Source of the DNA: an uncultured Verrucomicrobia subdivision 3 bacterium
Lineage (GTDB): Bacteria; Verrucomicrobiota; Verrucomicrobiia; Limisphaerales; UBA11358
Length of the DNA: 39,645 nt
NCBI GenBank assembly: GCA_903827955.1
Contig: CAIKKJ010000032.1
Coordinates: forward strand, 1 to 39,645
Reading direction: 5' to 3'
A program made the position numbers and the translations under genes. This document shows, in pieces, positions 16,194 to 25,725 of this stretch. Under the pieces are notes generated by a model. That model was not told the DNA's origin, did no database searches, and saw nothing but the letters and a program-made list of their open reading frames with translations. Position 1 is the first letter of the stretch. Every line of letters starts with the position of its first letter.

Positions 16194-17437
16194 TTGGCTT
16201 TGGGTTTGGAGACAAATTTGACGAGGTGAAACAAGAACTGAATCGCCAGCCCCAAGCCCACCATCGCGCAACCGACATAGGGCGTAAGCCAGCTGGGATT
16301 ACGCACGACCGACAGCACGGAAAACGGTGTCTGGCCAGCGCGTTCAAACATTTCGCCGGCGCCCATCTGGTATTGATAAAACGTGTATCCGCCGTAGCGC
16401 AGCGGGTGGTTCATGGAAATTTCCACTTCGCGGTTTTCCCCGGCTTGCGGGTTTTGCACCTGCACGCGGCTGCGAAAATCCTTGGGAATATCCGTGCCGG
16501 GATAAACCGTGTGCGTGGCCTTGACCAGCGCGAGCGAAAAGGAATGATAGATGCGCAACGGCCGCAGCAGGAACGTGAATTTTTTGCCGGCCACTTCAAC
16601 TGTCTGCGGGGCGGCGAGCCGCGTGGCGATGTTGTGCGCCATCTCCGCGCCGACCTGTTGCAAATAACCTTGCTGGACATTGGCGATAAGCGCGGCATCG
16701 CCGGACCAGTCGGACGCCACCCAGCCGCCCAGCGGGGTTTTTCCGACGGCCAGTTCAATCACCGCCGAGGGGACGTTTTTTTGTTCGCTGCTCTTCACTT
16801 CCGGCGCATTGGTGAAATCAAAGTCCAACGCCACGCCGTTGCTGACCACCGGCGGCGCGCTTCGCATCATCGGCGCGCGGAAGCTCAAGTCGGAATTTTT
16901 CCAGTAATTTTTCACGCGCACGGTGAATGGTAGGCTGCTGAGGTTCAGTTCGTCGCCGGGCTTGAGCAATTTGGCCGGAATGGCCGTGACTTCGGTGCCA
17001 TTGATAAAGATGAGTTCGTAGTCCGTCGCGCTTTCAGAATAGTTGCGGGTTTCACCCTCGGTAAACTGCATCAACATTTCGCGCGACAGCAGGTCGGTCG
17101 CGAGCTGGCCGACTAACAGCAAGATCACCCCGGCGTGCGCGAGCTGGATGCCAAGTTTTTTGGTGGTGAACTCAAAACGGTAGATGTGCGCGCAAATCAG
17201 GTTCACCACCAACAGCACGCCGAGGAGATAACCGCCGGGCAGCAGCAAGGGCACTTTGTGTCCAAAGAAATTTGCCCCAACGACAATCCATTGTTTGAAG
17301 TAATGCGCCTGTGCGCCGTAAAGCCCTTCATCCGCCTGCGCGATGGTGCCAATGAACACCAGCACGATGGAGAACGCCAGTAGCGTGACGGTCAGCTTGA
17401 GCGATGTGAGGAGCGCGACTGTTTTTTTGATGAGCAT
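16190..17437 (-). CDS. resB: ResB-like cytochrome c biogenesis protein
   Basis: A 415-residue protein of the ResB/Ccs1 family, partner of CcsA in System II heme delivery. The N-terminal membrane helices (LLTSLKLTVTLLAFSIVLVF, then YLLGVLLVVNLICAHIYRF and GIQLAHAGVILLLVGQLATD) are followed by a long periplasmic domain with beta-rich sequence (AKLLKPGDELNLSSLPFTVRV, TVEVAGKKFTFLLRPLRIYHS). A last helix sits near YVGCAMVGLGLAIQFLFHLV. The conserved NHPLRYGGYTFYQ before the last helix is a clear ResB mark. The start is ATG 17437, 18 bp after the lipoprotein stop (17456), and the gene overlaps ccsA by four bases. Confidence 0.88.
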   Translation of the reverse strand: MLIKKTVALLTSLKLTVTLLAFSIVLVFIGTIAQADEGLYGAQAHYFKQWIVVGANFFGHKVPLLLPGGYLLGVLLVVNLICAHIYRFEFTTKKLGIQLAHAGVILLLVGQLATDLLSREMLMQFTEGETRNYSESATDYELIFINGTEVTAIPAKLLKPGDELNLSSLPFTVRVKNYWKNSDLSFRAPMMRSAPPVVSNGVALDFDFTNAPEVKSSEQKNVPSAVIELAVGKTPLGGWVASDWSGDAALIANVQQGYLQQVGAEMAHNIATRLAAPQTVEVAGKKFTFLLRPLRIYHSFSLALVKATHTVYPGTDIPKDFRSRVQVQNPQAGENREVEISMNHPLRYGGYTFYQYQMGAGEMFERAGQTPFSVLSVVRNPSWLTPYVGCAMVGLGLAIQFLFHLVKFVSKPKAK

Positions 17438-17455
17438 CAGACACCTTTCACTTCG

Positions 17456-18598
17456 TCACGGATATTTTGCCGATTGCACGAACCGGATGAACGCTTCTTT
17501 TTGTTGCGCGACCACGCTGGCATCGCCCATGAGCTTGTAAAACCACGTCGCGCCATTGGCCGGAACCACCACGCCGATGAGCCGTGCCGGCTTGTTCACT
17601 CGCAGGTCGGTTCCCGAAATGTCCACCAGCACCGCCTTTACACCAGCGGCGTCAATCGTCGGCAGCTTGCCGATTTCGTCGTCGCCAAACGGCGGCTGAC
17701 TGAGCTGGCCGCGCCAGCGGTTCAAATTCGCCGCGAGCCCGCCGCCATCTCCGGCAAGCTGGCTGACGTTCACCGCTGCGGCGGCCTCGCCATCGCCTTT
17801 GATGACGTAGCGTGCGACGAGAAATTGTGCGAGCTGTCCTGGCTGCCAACCAGCGGGAACCGTCCACGCCGGATGGTCGCCGGTGTCTGCGGCTGGCGCG
17901 GTCGCCGCCATGCCGGGAAGCGCTGGATGCGACGGTGGCAGCTTGCTTATGTCCATGGTGGATGGCGGCGCGAGCTTGCCGAAATCCACCGACTTGAGGA
18001 ACGCGATGAAATTTGCTTTTTGATTTTCAACCAGTGCGGCGTCGCCGGTCATCTTGAAATACCAAACGGCCTCATCAGCGTGGAGAATCGCGCCGAGGAT
18101 GCGTTCCACTTCGCCGCTGCCGGGCGCCGTGCCGGTGAGGTCATAAAGTTCGCCGGGCTTGCCCGCAATTTCCACGGCTTCGGCGGATTTTTTAACCGCG
18201 TCATCGTCCAGCGTCGGCAGGCCGATCTGGCCGCGCCAGCGGTTCACATTCGCCGTGTCGCCGGCGGAAACGCCGCCGAGCGGAATCACGCTGACGTCCG
18301 CGTTTTTTCCATTTTCAGTAACTTCAAAACTAGCAACGCGCATCTGGGTGATCGCTTTTTCCTTCCAGCCGTCGGGCAAGGTGTATTTCAATTTGGGCAA
18401 ACCGCTGTTGTCCGGCGCGGCCAGTCCGGCAGGCATGGTCATTGGCATGGCGGCGGGTGAAGCGGCCACGGGCTGTGCCTGTGGCACGACGGTTTCGTTG
18501 GTGGCGACCTGATAGACTTTCACGCTGTCGCGCCCGCAGCCAGTGAAGGTGACGGCCACCAGTGCGGCGACCAGGCTGGAAATGGAAATGCGTTTCAT
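17456..18598 (-). CDS. Internally duplicated lipoprotein of the cytochrome c operon
   Basis: A 380-residue lipoprotein: the N-terminus MKRISISSLVAALVAVTFTG leads to C21, the lipidated cysteine. A spacer rich in Pro, Met and Ala (about 45-65) precedes two related domains at about residues 72-206 and 245-378. Both share the pattern LP/VP-x-GW, a strand-rich stretch ending in VNxSxLxG or VSVIPLGG, the signature NRWRGQ (119-124 and 293-298), a DL(T/I)SGT-like step, the block AxWYFKMTGDA / ATWFYKLMGDA and a final FIxFL/VQS. I do not recognise a characterised family. First gene of a three-gene unit with resB (18 bp on) and ccsA, so a role in heme delivery or apocytochrome handling at the periplasmic side is inferred. 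ATG 18598 is chosen over an upstream in-frame codon at 18694. Confidence 0.8.
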   Translation of the reverse strand: MKRISISSLVAALVAVTFTGCGRDSVKVYQVATNETVVPQAQPVAASPAAMPMTMPAGLAAPDNSGLPKLKYTLPDGWKEKAITQMRVASFEVTENGKNADVSVIPLGGVSAGDTANVNRWRGQIGLPTLDDDAVKKSAEAVEIAGKPGELYDLTGTAPGSGEVERILGAILHADEAVWYFKMTGDAALVENQKANFIAFLKSVDFGKLAPPSTMDISKLPPSHPALPGMAATAPAADTGDHPAWTVPAGWQPGQLAQFLVARYVIKGDGEAAAAVNVSQLAGDGGGLAANLNRWRGQLSQPPFGDDEIGKLPTIDAAGVKAVLVDISGTDLRVNKPARLIGVVVPANGATWFYKLMGDASVVAQQKEAFIRFVQSAKYP

Positions 18599-18630
18599 AT
18601 GTTTGTGCCCATTAAATAACTGAAAATGGC

Positions 18631-18686
18631 GCGGGCGGCGAAACTTTCTTTGGCTTTCACTCACCAAAGATTGCTCCGCCGCCCGC
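18631..18686 (-). terminator. Long hairpin after rho
   Basis: Perfect 10-bp outer arms (18631-18640 and 18677-18686; core GCGGGCGGCG) enclose a second 7-bp pair (18647-18653 with 18664-18670; TCTTTGG/CCAAAGA). It lies 23 bases past the rho stop codon and 33 bases before the lipoprotein start on the minus strand. There is only a weak T-run afterwards (CCATTTT), so it may end rho transcription poorly or protect the mRNA. The mechanism is unproven. Confidence 0.5.
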
Positions 18687-18708
18687 AAAATCAAGCTGGC
18701 CGTGGGCT

Positions 18709-20361
<1,653 letters not shown>

Positions 20362-20574
20362 AAATAAAATGATTGTTTTGCGACTGGATTCCTTTGCCGA
20401 TGGCAATGCCGGAAAAATCGTCCCGCATTGGACGGTCTGCGTCAGGAAAAGTTCAATTTGAATTTGCCGACCGGTTCAGGATTTTAGTCTCAAACCGACA
20501 AGGGGAATCTCGCAGTCAACGTCGCCACTGTGGCGCAAAAAAAACGCGCTGTCAATTTTCATTTTGCCCGCGCC

Positions 20575-21390
20575 TCAACCCCGCCGCATATCCCGGTGCG
20601 GTTTGAGCGGTGGCGCAACCCGCAGCGGCGGCAACGGCGATTTTTTCAACGGCGGCGGCGCGGCGGGCGCGGAGTTGGCAATGGAACCAACATTTGCTTC
20701 AGCCGGTTTGGCGGACAAGGCCGCGTCACCGATTTTCATTTCGGGAAATTTCATCTCGCCCATCGCGAATTCCTTGAACGAACCCAACTCGGCCATCGAG
20801 GAAAAATTGGACTTGGCAACCTGCGGCTGCGCCTTGGCCGGCAGCGTGTCGTAACCATTCACCACCCAGTCCAGCTTGCCCGTCTCGACATCAATCATCA
20901 GCCCATGCACGGGAATCTGCGGGCCGATGAGCGGGCTGCTGCGCACAAAATCGCAGGCCTTGATAACGTTCTGCCGTTCGCTGCCGAACGTGCCGAAAAA
21001 CTCGTTGAGATTTTCCGGCAAACGCGCGCGATCCACGCCAAGCGCTTTTAATTTTTCCAGCAGCCCCATCGTCGTCGTCTTGGCCACCTGACAATCCGTG
21101 TGGCCGATGATGGCGATCTCGCGTCCGCCCTTGACCGCGCACGCCAGCGCGAGCGAACGCATCGTGCTGCTCAACGTGCTGGTGATGATGTTGCCCGCGT
21201 TGCGCAGCCAGATAAATTCCTCGGCGGGCAACGCCAGCGCGTTCGGAAAAAATGCGTTCAAGCGCGGGTCAATGCACGTCAACGCCACGACCGGCAACGC
21301 GTCCGCGAACTCCGCCGGATGCAAACCCGCGCTCGCATCGCCAGCGACCGCGCGGTGATTGGCGTCAATGATGGCTTCAAAGAGGCGCAT
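20575..21390 (-). CDS. Beta-class carbonic anhydrase with C-terminal extension
   Basis: A 271-residue zinc enzyme for the reversible hydration of CO2 to bicarbonate. Zinc ligands are C39, with the D41/R43 dyad in TCIDPRL, and H97 and C100 in GHTDC. The RNAGN block (63-67) and GGREIAIIGHTDC are family-typical. The catalytic fold ends near residue 185; a poorly conserved tail from about 195 ends proline-rich and basic (AAPPPLKKSPLPPLRVAPPL). The start is ATG 21390, 6 bp after the zinc-ribbon stop (21397), so it is in the NfeD-flotillin operon. A place at the membrane is possible, since the protein shares a transcript with membrane-scaffold genes, but no signal peptide or helix is present. Confidence 0.85.
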   Translation of the reverse strand: MRLFEAIIDANHRAVAGDASAGLHPAEFADALPVVALTCIDPRLNAFFPNALALPAEEFIWLRNAGNIITSTLSSTMRSLALACAVKGGREIAIIGHTDCQVAKTTTMGLLEKLKALGVDRARLPENLNEFFGTFGSERQNVIKACDFVRSSPLIGPQIPVHGLMIDVETGKLDWVVNGYDTLPAKAQPQVAKSNFSSMAELGSFKEFAMGEMKFPEMKIGDAALSAKPAEANVGSIANSAPAAPPPLKKSPLPPLRVAPPLKPHRDMRRG

Positions 21391-21396
21391 GAAAGT

Positions 21397-21901
21397 TCAG
21401 CTAGTCGCCAGCGGCTTCCCGCATTCTGGACAAAACTTATAATTCACCTGCACGCCGCCCGCACCGCAGTGCGGACAGAAACTGGTCGCGCCCGTTCCCC
21501 TGCCCGCCGCGATGCCCTCGACAATTCCCTTCGCCGCAGACTTGGCAACGGTTTCCACCGAGCCTTTGGTTTCATCGGCGACGTAGTTGATGGTATCCGT
21601 CGCCACCGGCGCAGTTTCCCCAGCGATGTATCGCGTGACCCCCCCCCAGGAAACCATATTGGCTCATCACACCGCCGACAAACATCAGAGGCATACCCAA
21701 GAAGAAAAGCCAGAACAGGCGCGGAGCTCCGCCACCCATCGCCATGAAGAAATTGATGGACGCAATGATGGTGCAGATCAATCCCACGACAAAAATCACT
21801 GGACCGATCTTCCGCAAAAAATTTCGCGCAGCCTGCTGCTCCGACGTCTGGAGCCGCTTCAACTGCGGCGAGACGGGGCGTTGGTCGTTTTGTTCGGGCA
21901 T
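21397..21901 (-). CDS. Zinc-ribbon membrane protein split by a G9 tract (frameshift)
   Basis: Two overlapping frames on the minus strand form one gene of about 167 codons if one G is removed from the G run at 21647-21639. The first part (from 21901: MPEQNDQRPVSPQLKRLQTS) has two membrane helices (IGPVIFVVGLICTIIASINF and LFWLFFLGMPLMFVGGVM). The second part, from TRYIAGETAPVATD, ends in a zinc ribbon: FCPHCG...FCPECGKPL. With 8 G residues the sequence would read SQYGFLGGVTRYIAGETAP without a break. The window has 9, so the upstream frame runs to a stop at 21572. It is either an indel in the assembly or a phase-variable gene. The stop lies 6 bp before the carbonic anhydrase start. Confidence 0.75.
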
Positions 21902-21924
21902 ACTTTTCTTTGCATTTTAATTTT

Positions 21925-21984
21925 GGCGGAGCAGCACCTCCGCCTTATCGAATTTTTAGCAGGACTGCGCTGCCGCGCAGCCCT
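21925..21984. repeat. Two adjacent hairpins downstream of flotillin
   Basis: The first hairpin is 21925-21944 (7-bp arms GGCGGAG/CTCCGCC, 6-base loop). The second is 21961-21984 (10-bp arms with one mismatch, 4-base loop TGCC, core CTGCGC/GCGCAG). On the minus strand they follow the flotillin stop (21991) and precede the zinc-ribbon start (21901). There is no T-run. They probably act as dispersed palindromic elements or mRNA-stabilising stems. Confidence 0.6.
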
Positions 21985-21990
21985 GACTAA

Positions 21991-23529
21991 TTATTTCGTT
22001 TCGCCAGCATCATCCTTGCCCATCGCCTTGCGCAGCGCGGGAACTTGCTCCAACAATTTCTCAAACTTCACACCCGTCAGACTTTCGATGATGGGCGGGA
22101 GCTGGCTGATGATTTGCGTCACGTCGCCGGTGAGCTTGCTCGCGCCGCCGCCGGGGCCGTTGCCGGAATTGATGATGACCATCTTGTCCATCTTGGACAG
22201 CGGCTCGCTGATCTTGCCCGCCACTTCGGGCATGATGCGGGTGATCATTTCGATGACGGCGGCTTCGTTGTATTGTTTGAACGATTCGGCCTTCACGCGC
22301 ATCGCCTCGGCGGTCGCCTTGCCCTGCGCTTCGATGACGGACGCCTCGGCGAGACCGCGTGCTTTGTTCGCATCGGCTTCGGCGATACCGGTGGCCTTCA
22401 CGACATCCGCGCTGGCAAAACCCGTGGCCTTCGTCGCGGAGGCTGCGCCCGCCGCCTCGGTTTCGAGCTGGAATTTCCGCGCGTTCGCGAGCGTCTCGAC
22501 TTTGTAGCGCTCAGCGTCGGCGGGTTTCTGAATGTTCGCTTCGAGTTCGCGCTGCTTGCGGAGAATTTCCTGCTGTTGCAATTCAATCTGTTTCTGCTTC
22601 TCGATAATCTGCACCTGGACTTCTTCCGCCTTCACAAGCTGGCCGGTTTTGAAGCGTTGCAAATCATACGCGAGATCGGACTCGGCTTTTTTCTGGTTCA
22701 CCACGGCCTGATACATGGCGACGTTGGATTGGTAATCGCGTTGCGCCTCGGCAATTTTCGAATCGGCGGCGAACTGCGCTTCCTGTCCGGCCTGCTTGGC
22801 CTGCGCGGAACGGATTTGCGAATCGCGGTCGGCCTCGGCCTGCGCGATGGTGGCGTCCCGTTTGACTTGCGCGATGCGCGGTTTGCCGAGCGCGTCGAGA
22901 TAACCTTGCGTGTCGCGGATGTCGCGAATCGTGAAGCTCACAATGCCAAGCCCCATGTTCGCCATGTCGCCGGCGGCAACTTCCTGAACCTTGGAAGCGA
23001 AGGCATCGCGGTTCTGATAAATTTCCTCGACGGTCATCGTGCCGAGAATCGCGCGCAAGTGACCTTCGAGCGTCTGCATCGCGATGTTCTTGATGTCGTC
23101 CACGCTCTTGCTCAAGAATTGTTCGGCGGCGGTGGCGATGGAAATATCGTCGCCCTTCACCTTGATCTGCGCGACGCCGTCCACCTTCACCGGCACGCCT
23201 TTGCTCGTGTAAACTTCGGGCGTCTGCACGTCAATCGTCAGCAGTTCCAACGAGAGCACGTCCACTTTTTCTTTCACCGGAATGACAAACGTGCCGCCGC
23301 CTTTGACCACGCGGAAGCCGACTTCGCGCACGTTGCCATCGGGATCGGTCAGCTTGCGCTTGCTGCCGGAAATGATGAGCACCTGGTTCGGGCCGGCCTT
23401 TGTGTAGCGGCTCGCCCAGATCAGGGCGATGACGAACACGACAAACAGCACCGCGCCGGCGGCGACGATAATTCTCAGCCAGGAAGAGCCGGAGGCTTCC
23501 GCTTGGGCGAGCATGGGAATGAGGTTCAT
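21991..23529 (-). CDS. Flotillin / SPFH-domain protein
   Basis: A 512-residue membrane-scaffold protein of the flotillin (FloT/YuaG) type. The N-terminal helix (residues ~17-45: SWLRIIVAAGAVLFVVFVIA) anchors it. The SPFH domain follows (~50-220: GPNQVLIISGSKRK, PVKEKVDVLSLELLTIDVQT, KGVPVKVDGVAQIKVKGD). Then comes a long alanine/glutamate-rich coiled coil (~225-410; AEADRDSQIRSAQAKQ, LQQQEILRKQRELEANIQ) and a C-terminal GNGPGG segment. It oligomerises into membrane microdomains. The gene is downstream of an NfeD-like gene (32 bp apart), the standard pair. Many large antisense frames oppose it, but they are shadows of GC-rich repetitive coiled-coil codons. Confidence 0.95.
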   Translation of the reverse strand: MNLIPMLAQAEASGSSWLRIIVAAGAVLFVVFVIALIWASRYTKAGPNQVLIISGSKRKLTDPDGNVREVGFRVVKGGGTFVIPVKEKVDVLSLELLTIDVQTPEVYTSKGVPVKVDGVAQIKVKGDDISIATAAEQFLSKSVDDIKNIAMQTLEGHLRAILGTMTVEEIYQNRDAFASKVQEVAAGDMANMGLGIVSFTIRDIRDTQGYLDALGKPRIAQVKRDATIAQAEADRDSQIRSAQAKQAGQEAQFAADSKIAEAQRDYQSNVAMYQAVVNQKKAESDLAYDLQRFKTGQLVKAEEVQVQIIEKQKQIELQQQEILRKQRELEANIQKPADAERYKVETLANARKFQLETEAAGAASATKATGFASADVVKATGIAEADANKARGLAEASVIEAQGKATAEAMRVKAESFKQYNEAAVIEMITRIMPEVAGKISEPLSKMDKMVIINSGNGPGGGASKLTGDVTQIISQLPPIIESLTGVKFEKLLEQVPALRKAMGKDDAGETK

Positions 23530-23561
23530 GTTAGTTGATGGTAGTTGGTTGATGGTTAAAT

Positions 23562-24110
23562 TTACTTCATGACTTCGACGTAAAATTGTGTGCCGACGAC
23601 ACGTGTGATTTTCACCGTCTGGCCGGTGGCGATGGTTCCGCCTTTTTCATCGCGCGCCGGCGCGGTATAACGCGCGCCGGATTGCACATAGGAAATTTCC
23701 CCGACGCCGTTCGCCGGAATGGGCGAGATGATGGCGGCGGTTGAGCCGACCAGATTTGCCACACGGCCTTCGCTGGAACTGTTTGCCCCGCGAAAAATTT
23801 TATTCATGCCCCACCACACCAGCACCGAAATCAGCAGGCCGCTGATGAAGGCCAGCGGCACGTGAAGCCACACACTTTGCGTCGCCGGAATCTCCGAGAA
23901 CACCAGGCCGAATGCGCCGAATGCCGTGACAAAACATGCCAGCACCGTCGGGCTGAGAAAACTGGCGCCTGGCATCCCGTCGGAATTCATGCCCGCGTCG
24001 GCCTGGCCGCCCGTGCCGACCGCGTCATGCCCGCCGAATAAATGGCCCAAGAAAGCACTGACGACCGTGAACATCAAACCCAAGACCAGACAGAATGCGT
24101 AGATAATCAT
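23562..24110 (-). CDS. NfeD-like (YuaF-type) membrane protein
   Basis: A 182-residue membrane protein of the NfeD1b/YuaF type, partner of flotillin. Membrane helices are seen around residues 3-25 (IIYAFCLVLGLMFTVVSAFL), 56-75 (TVLACFVTAFGAFGLVFSEI) and 85-110. The OB-fold NfeD domain is at about 118-178 (GRVANLVGSTAAIISPIPAN, then GARYTAPARDEKG and GQTVKITRVVGTQFYVE). It has no serine protease domain. I chose ATG 24110, which is preceded by a good ribosome site (TGGAGCTGGCTT). A TTG at 24164 adds 18 residues without a signal and is less likely. It opens the NfeD-flotillin-zinc ribbon-carbonic anhydrase unit. Confidence 0.88.
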   Translation of the reverse strand: MIIYAFCLVLGLMFTVVSAFLGHLFGGHDAVGTGGQADAGMNSDGMPGASFLSPTVLACFVTAFGAFGLVFSEIPATQSVWLHVPLAFISGLLISVLVWWGMNKIFRGANSSSEGRVANLVGSTAAIISPIPANGVGEISYVQSGARYTAPARDEKGGTIATGQTVKITRVVGTQFYVEVMK

Positions 24111-24312
24111 AAGCCAGCTCCATGTTGAGTTGTTAGGCGCATTAGACTCCCGCTCCGCCGCCAACGCAAGCCGGAACGGGGTTCAGTTGTTCACCACTTG
24201 CTTTCACGCGTCCATCAAACCGCATCGGCAGAGAAGTTGCATTGATAATTTTGCACCAAGTTTGGAATCGCTTCCGGCTTGCGAATTGCAAGGGCTTTGG
24301 CATCGTCGCGCC

Positions 24313-24783
24313 ATGGAATCCCACGAACTGCTCAAGGAAGTCTTCGACAAAAAAGCTGCCAAGGAAGTCTCCGCCGACCTCGGTCTCTCCACCTCGATGA
24401 TTTACAAATGGGCGCAGCCCGCCGCCCACGACGGCGGCATCGAGAATCCGCTCGACCGCATCGAGGCGCTTTACCAAAGCACCGGCGATGCGCGGCTCGT
24501 GCAATGGATCTGCCAACGTGCTGGAGGATTCTTCATTTTGAATCCCAAGAACACGCCGCATCCGACGTTTCTCATTCCGGCCACGAATCAAATTGTCCAG
24601 GAATTTGCCGACCTGCTGCAAGTCGTCGCCGTCGCGGCGGCGGATAATCAAATCACGCCCGCCGAGGCCAAGCAAATCCGCGCGCGCTGGGAAGAATTGA
24701 AATCCGTCACTGAAGGATTCGTGGCGTGCTGCGAGGAGGGAAATTTCGGGGCGATGAAAAAGGAAGCTGGCAAACGGAATTGA
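24313..24783 (+). CDS. Phage CII/CP76-like DNA-binding protein
   Basis: A 156-residue protein resembling the phage regulatory protein CII/Phage_CP76 family. The signature is a helix-turn-helix (KAAKEVSADLGLSTSMIYKW), followed by AQPAAHDGGIENPLDRIEAL, STGDARLVQWICQRAGGFFI and a C-terminal helical part (EFADLLQVVAVAAADNQITP). CII-type proteins bind promoters to activate lysogeny genes. Here no other phage gene is near, so it is a lone chromosomal regulator or a domesticated relic. The start is ATG 24313; in-frame sequence upstream is not family-like. It is divergent from the NfeD gene (203-bp gap), and kdsA follows 75 bp later. Confidence 0.7.
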   Translation: MESHELLKEVFDKKAAKEVSADLGLSTSMIYKWAQPAAHDGGIENPLDRIEALYQSTGDARLVQWICQRAGGFFILNPKNTPHPTFLIPATNQIVQEFADLLQVVAVAAADNQITPAEAKQIRARWEELKSVTEGFVACCEEGNFGAMKKEAGKRN

Positions 24784-24858
24784 TTTACCGCGAACCAGGC
24801 AAGGCCAGTGAAGTTTCCCAAGATTTACATTCCGTCGCGTGGCTGCTAAAACTTCCGC

Positions 24859-25725
24859 GTGCTCGATTCCAACGCCATCTGGAAAAATCTCAATTCACCG
24901 CGCCGGCTTTTTCTTCTCGCCGGGCCGTGCGTGATTGAGAATGAAAAACTCTGCCGCACCGTCGCCGCGTCGCTGGTGAAAACCTGCAAATCGCTCGGCA
25001 TCTACTACGTTTTTAAGGCCAGCTTCGACAAGGCCAACCGCACGTCCGGCAAGGCGTTTCGCGGGCTGGGCATTGCGGACGGATTGAAAGTGCTCGCCAA
25101 CATTCGCGAAGAATTTGGCGTGCCGGTCGTCACCGATATCCACACCGAGGAACAGGCGCGGCTCGCCGGCGAAGTCGTGGACATTTTGCAAATCCCTGCG
25201 TTCCTCTGCCGCCAGACCGATTTGATCGAAGCCGCCGTCGCCACCGGCAAGATTGTGAACATCAAAAAAGGCCAGTTCCTGTCGCCGCAGGAAATGGGGC
25301 GCGTCGCGGAAAAAGCGGAAAAGTTTTGGCAGGAAAAATTTCAAACTTCAAGTTCGAGCAACTCAAAACTAAAAACTAAAAATTTAAAACTCCTTTTGAC
25401 CGAACGCGGCACGACCTTTGGCTACAACAATCTCGTGGCTGACATGCGCTCGATTCCCATCATGAAGTCGTTCGGTTTTCCCGTGGTGTTCGATGCCACG
25501 CATTCCGTGCAGCAGCCCGGCGGCGGCGGCGACAAGACCACCGGCCAGCGCGAGTTCGCCCCGGTGCTGGCGAGCGCGGCGCTCGCGGTGGGCGCGAATG
25601 GCTTGTTCATCGAGACGCATCCCAAGCCGGACGAAGCCATGAGCGACGGCCCGAACATGATCCCGCTCGGCGAAATGGCCACGGTGTTGCGCTCGCTGTT
25701 AAAAATTTACGAAGCGGCGAAATGA
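24859..25725 (+). CDS. kdsA: 3-deoxy-8-phosphooctulonate synthase (Kdo-8-P synthase)
   Basis: A 288-residue TIM-barrel enzyme condensing phosphoenolpyruvate with arabinose-5-phosphate to make Kdo-8-phosphate for the LPS core. Marks are FLLAGPCVIENEKL near the start (Cys where metal-dependent forms have it, Asn in metal-free ones, so a metal-dependent enzyme), FKASFDKANRTSGKAFRG, PVVTDIHTEEQA, FLCRQTDLI, KKGQFLSPQEM, LLTERGTTFGYNNLV and DATHSVQQPGG. Between EKFWQEKF and LLTERGT there is an inserted stretch TSSSSNSKLKTKNLKL (about residues 161-177), absent from the family and made of AACT-type repeats (25342-25393). The start is GTG 24859. The stop overlaps the next ATG (ATGA at 25722), so the genes are coupled. 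Confidence 0.95.
   Translation: MLDSNAIWKNLNSPRRLFLLAGPCVIENEKLCRTVAASLVKTCKSLGIYYVFKASFDKANRTSGKAFRGLGIADGLKVLANIREEFGVPVVTDIHTEEQARLAGEVVDILQIPAFLCRQTDLIEAAVATGKIVNIKKGQFLSPQEMGRVAEKAEKFWQEKFQTSSSSNSKLKTKNLKLLLTERGTTFGYNNLVADMRSIPIMKSFGFPVVFDATHSVQQPGGGGDKTTGQREFAPVLASAALAVGANGLFIETHPKPDEAMSDGPNMIPLGEMATVLRSLLKIYEAAK

Noticed and set aside
22300-22900. Tandem repeats in flotillin
   Set aside because: They are the A/E/Q-rich heptads of a coiled coil, not a separate DNA repeat.
22045-23538. 497-codon open frame on the plus strand, antisense to flotillin
   Set aside because: It mirrors the GC-rich flotillin coding sequence, has no recognisable domains and a residue bias typical of an antisense shadow (Leu, Arg, Gly, His rich).
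24313-24783. A prophage around the CII-like gene
   Set aside because: No integrase, structural or lysis genes are in the neighbourhood; flanking genes are ordinary cell genes.
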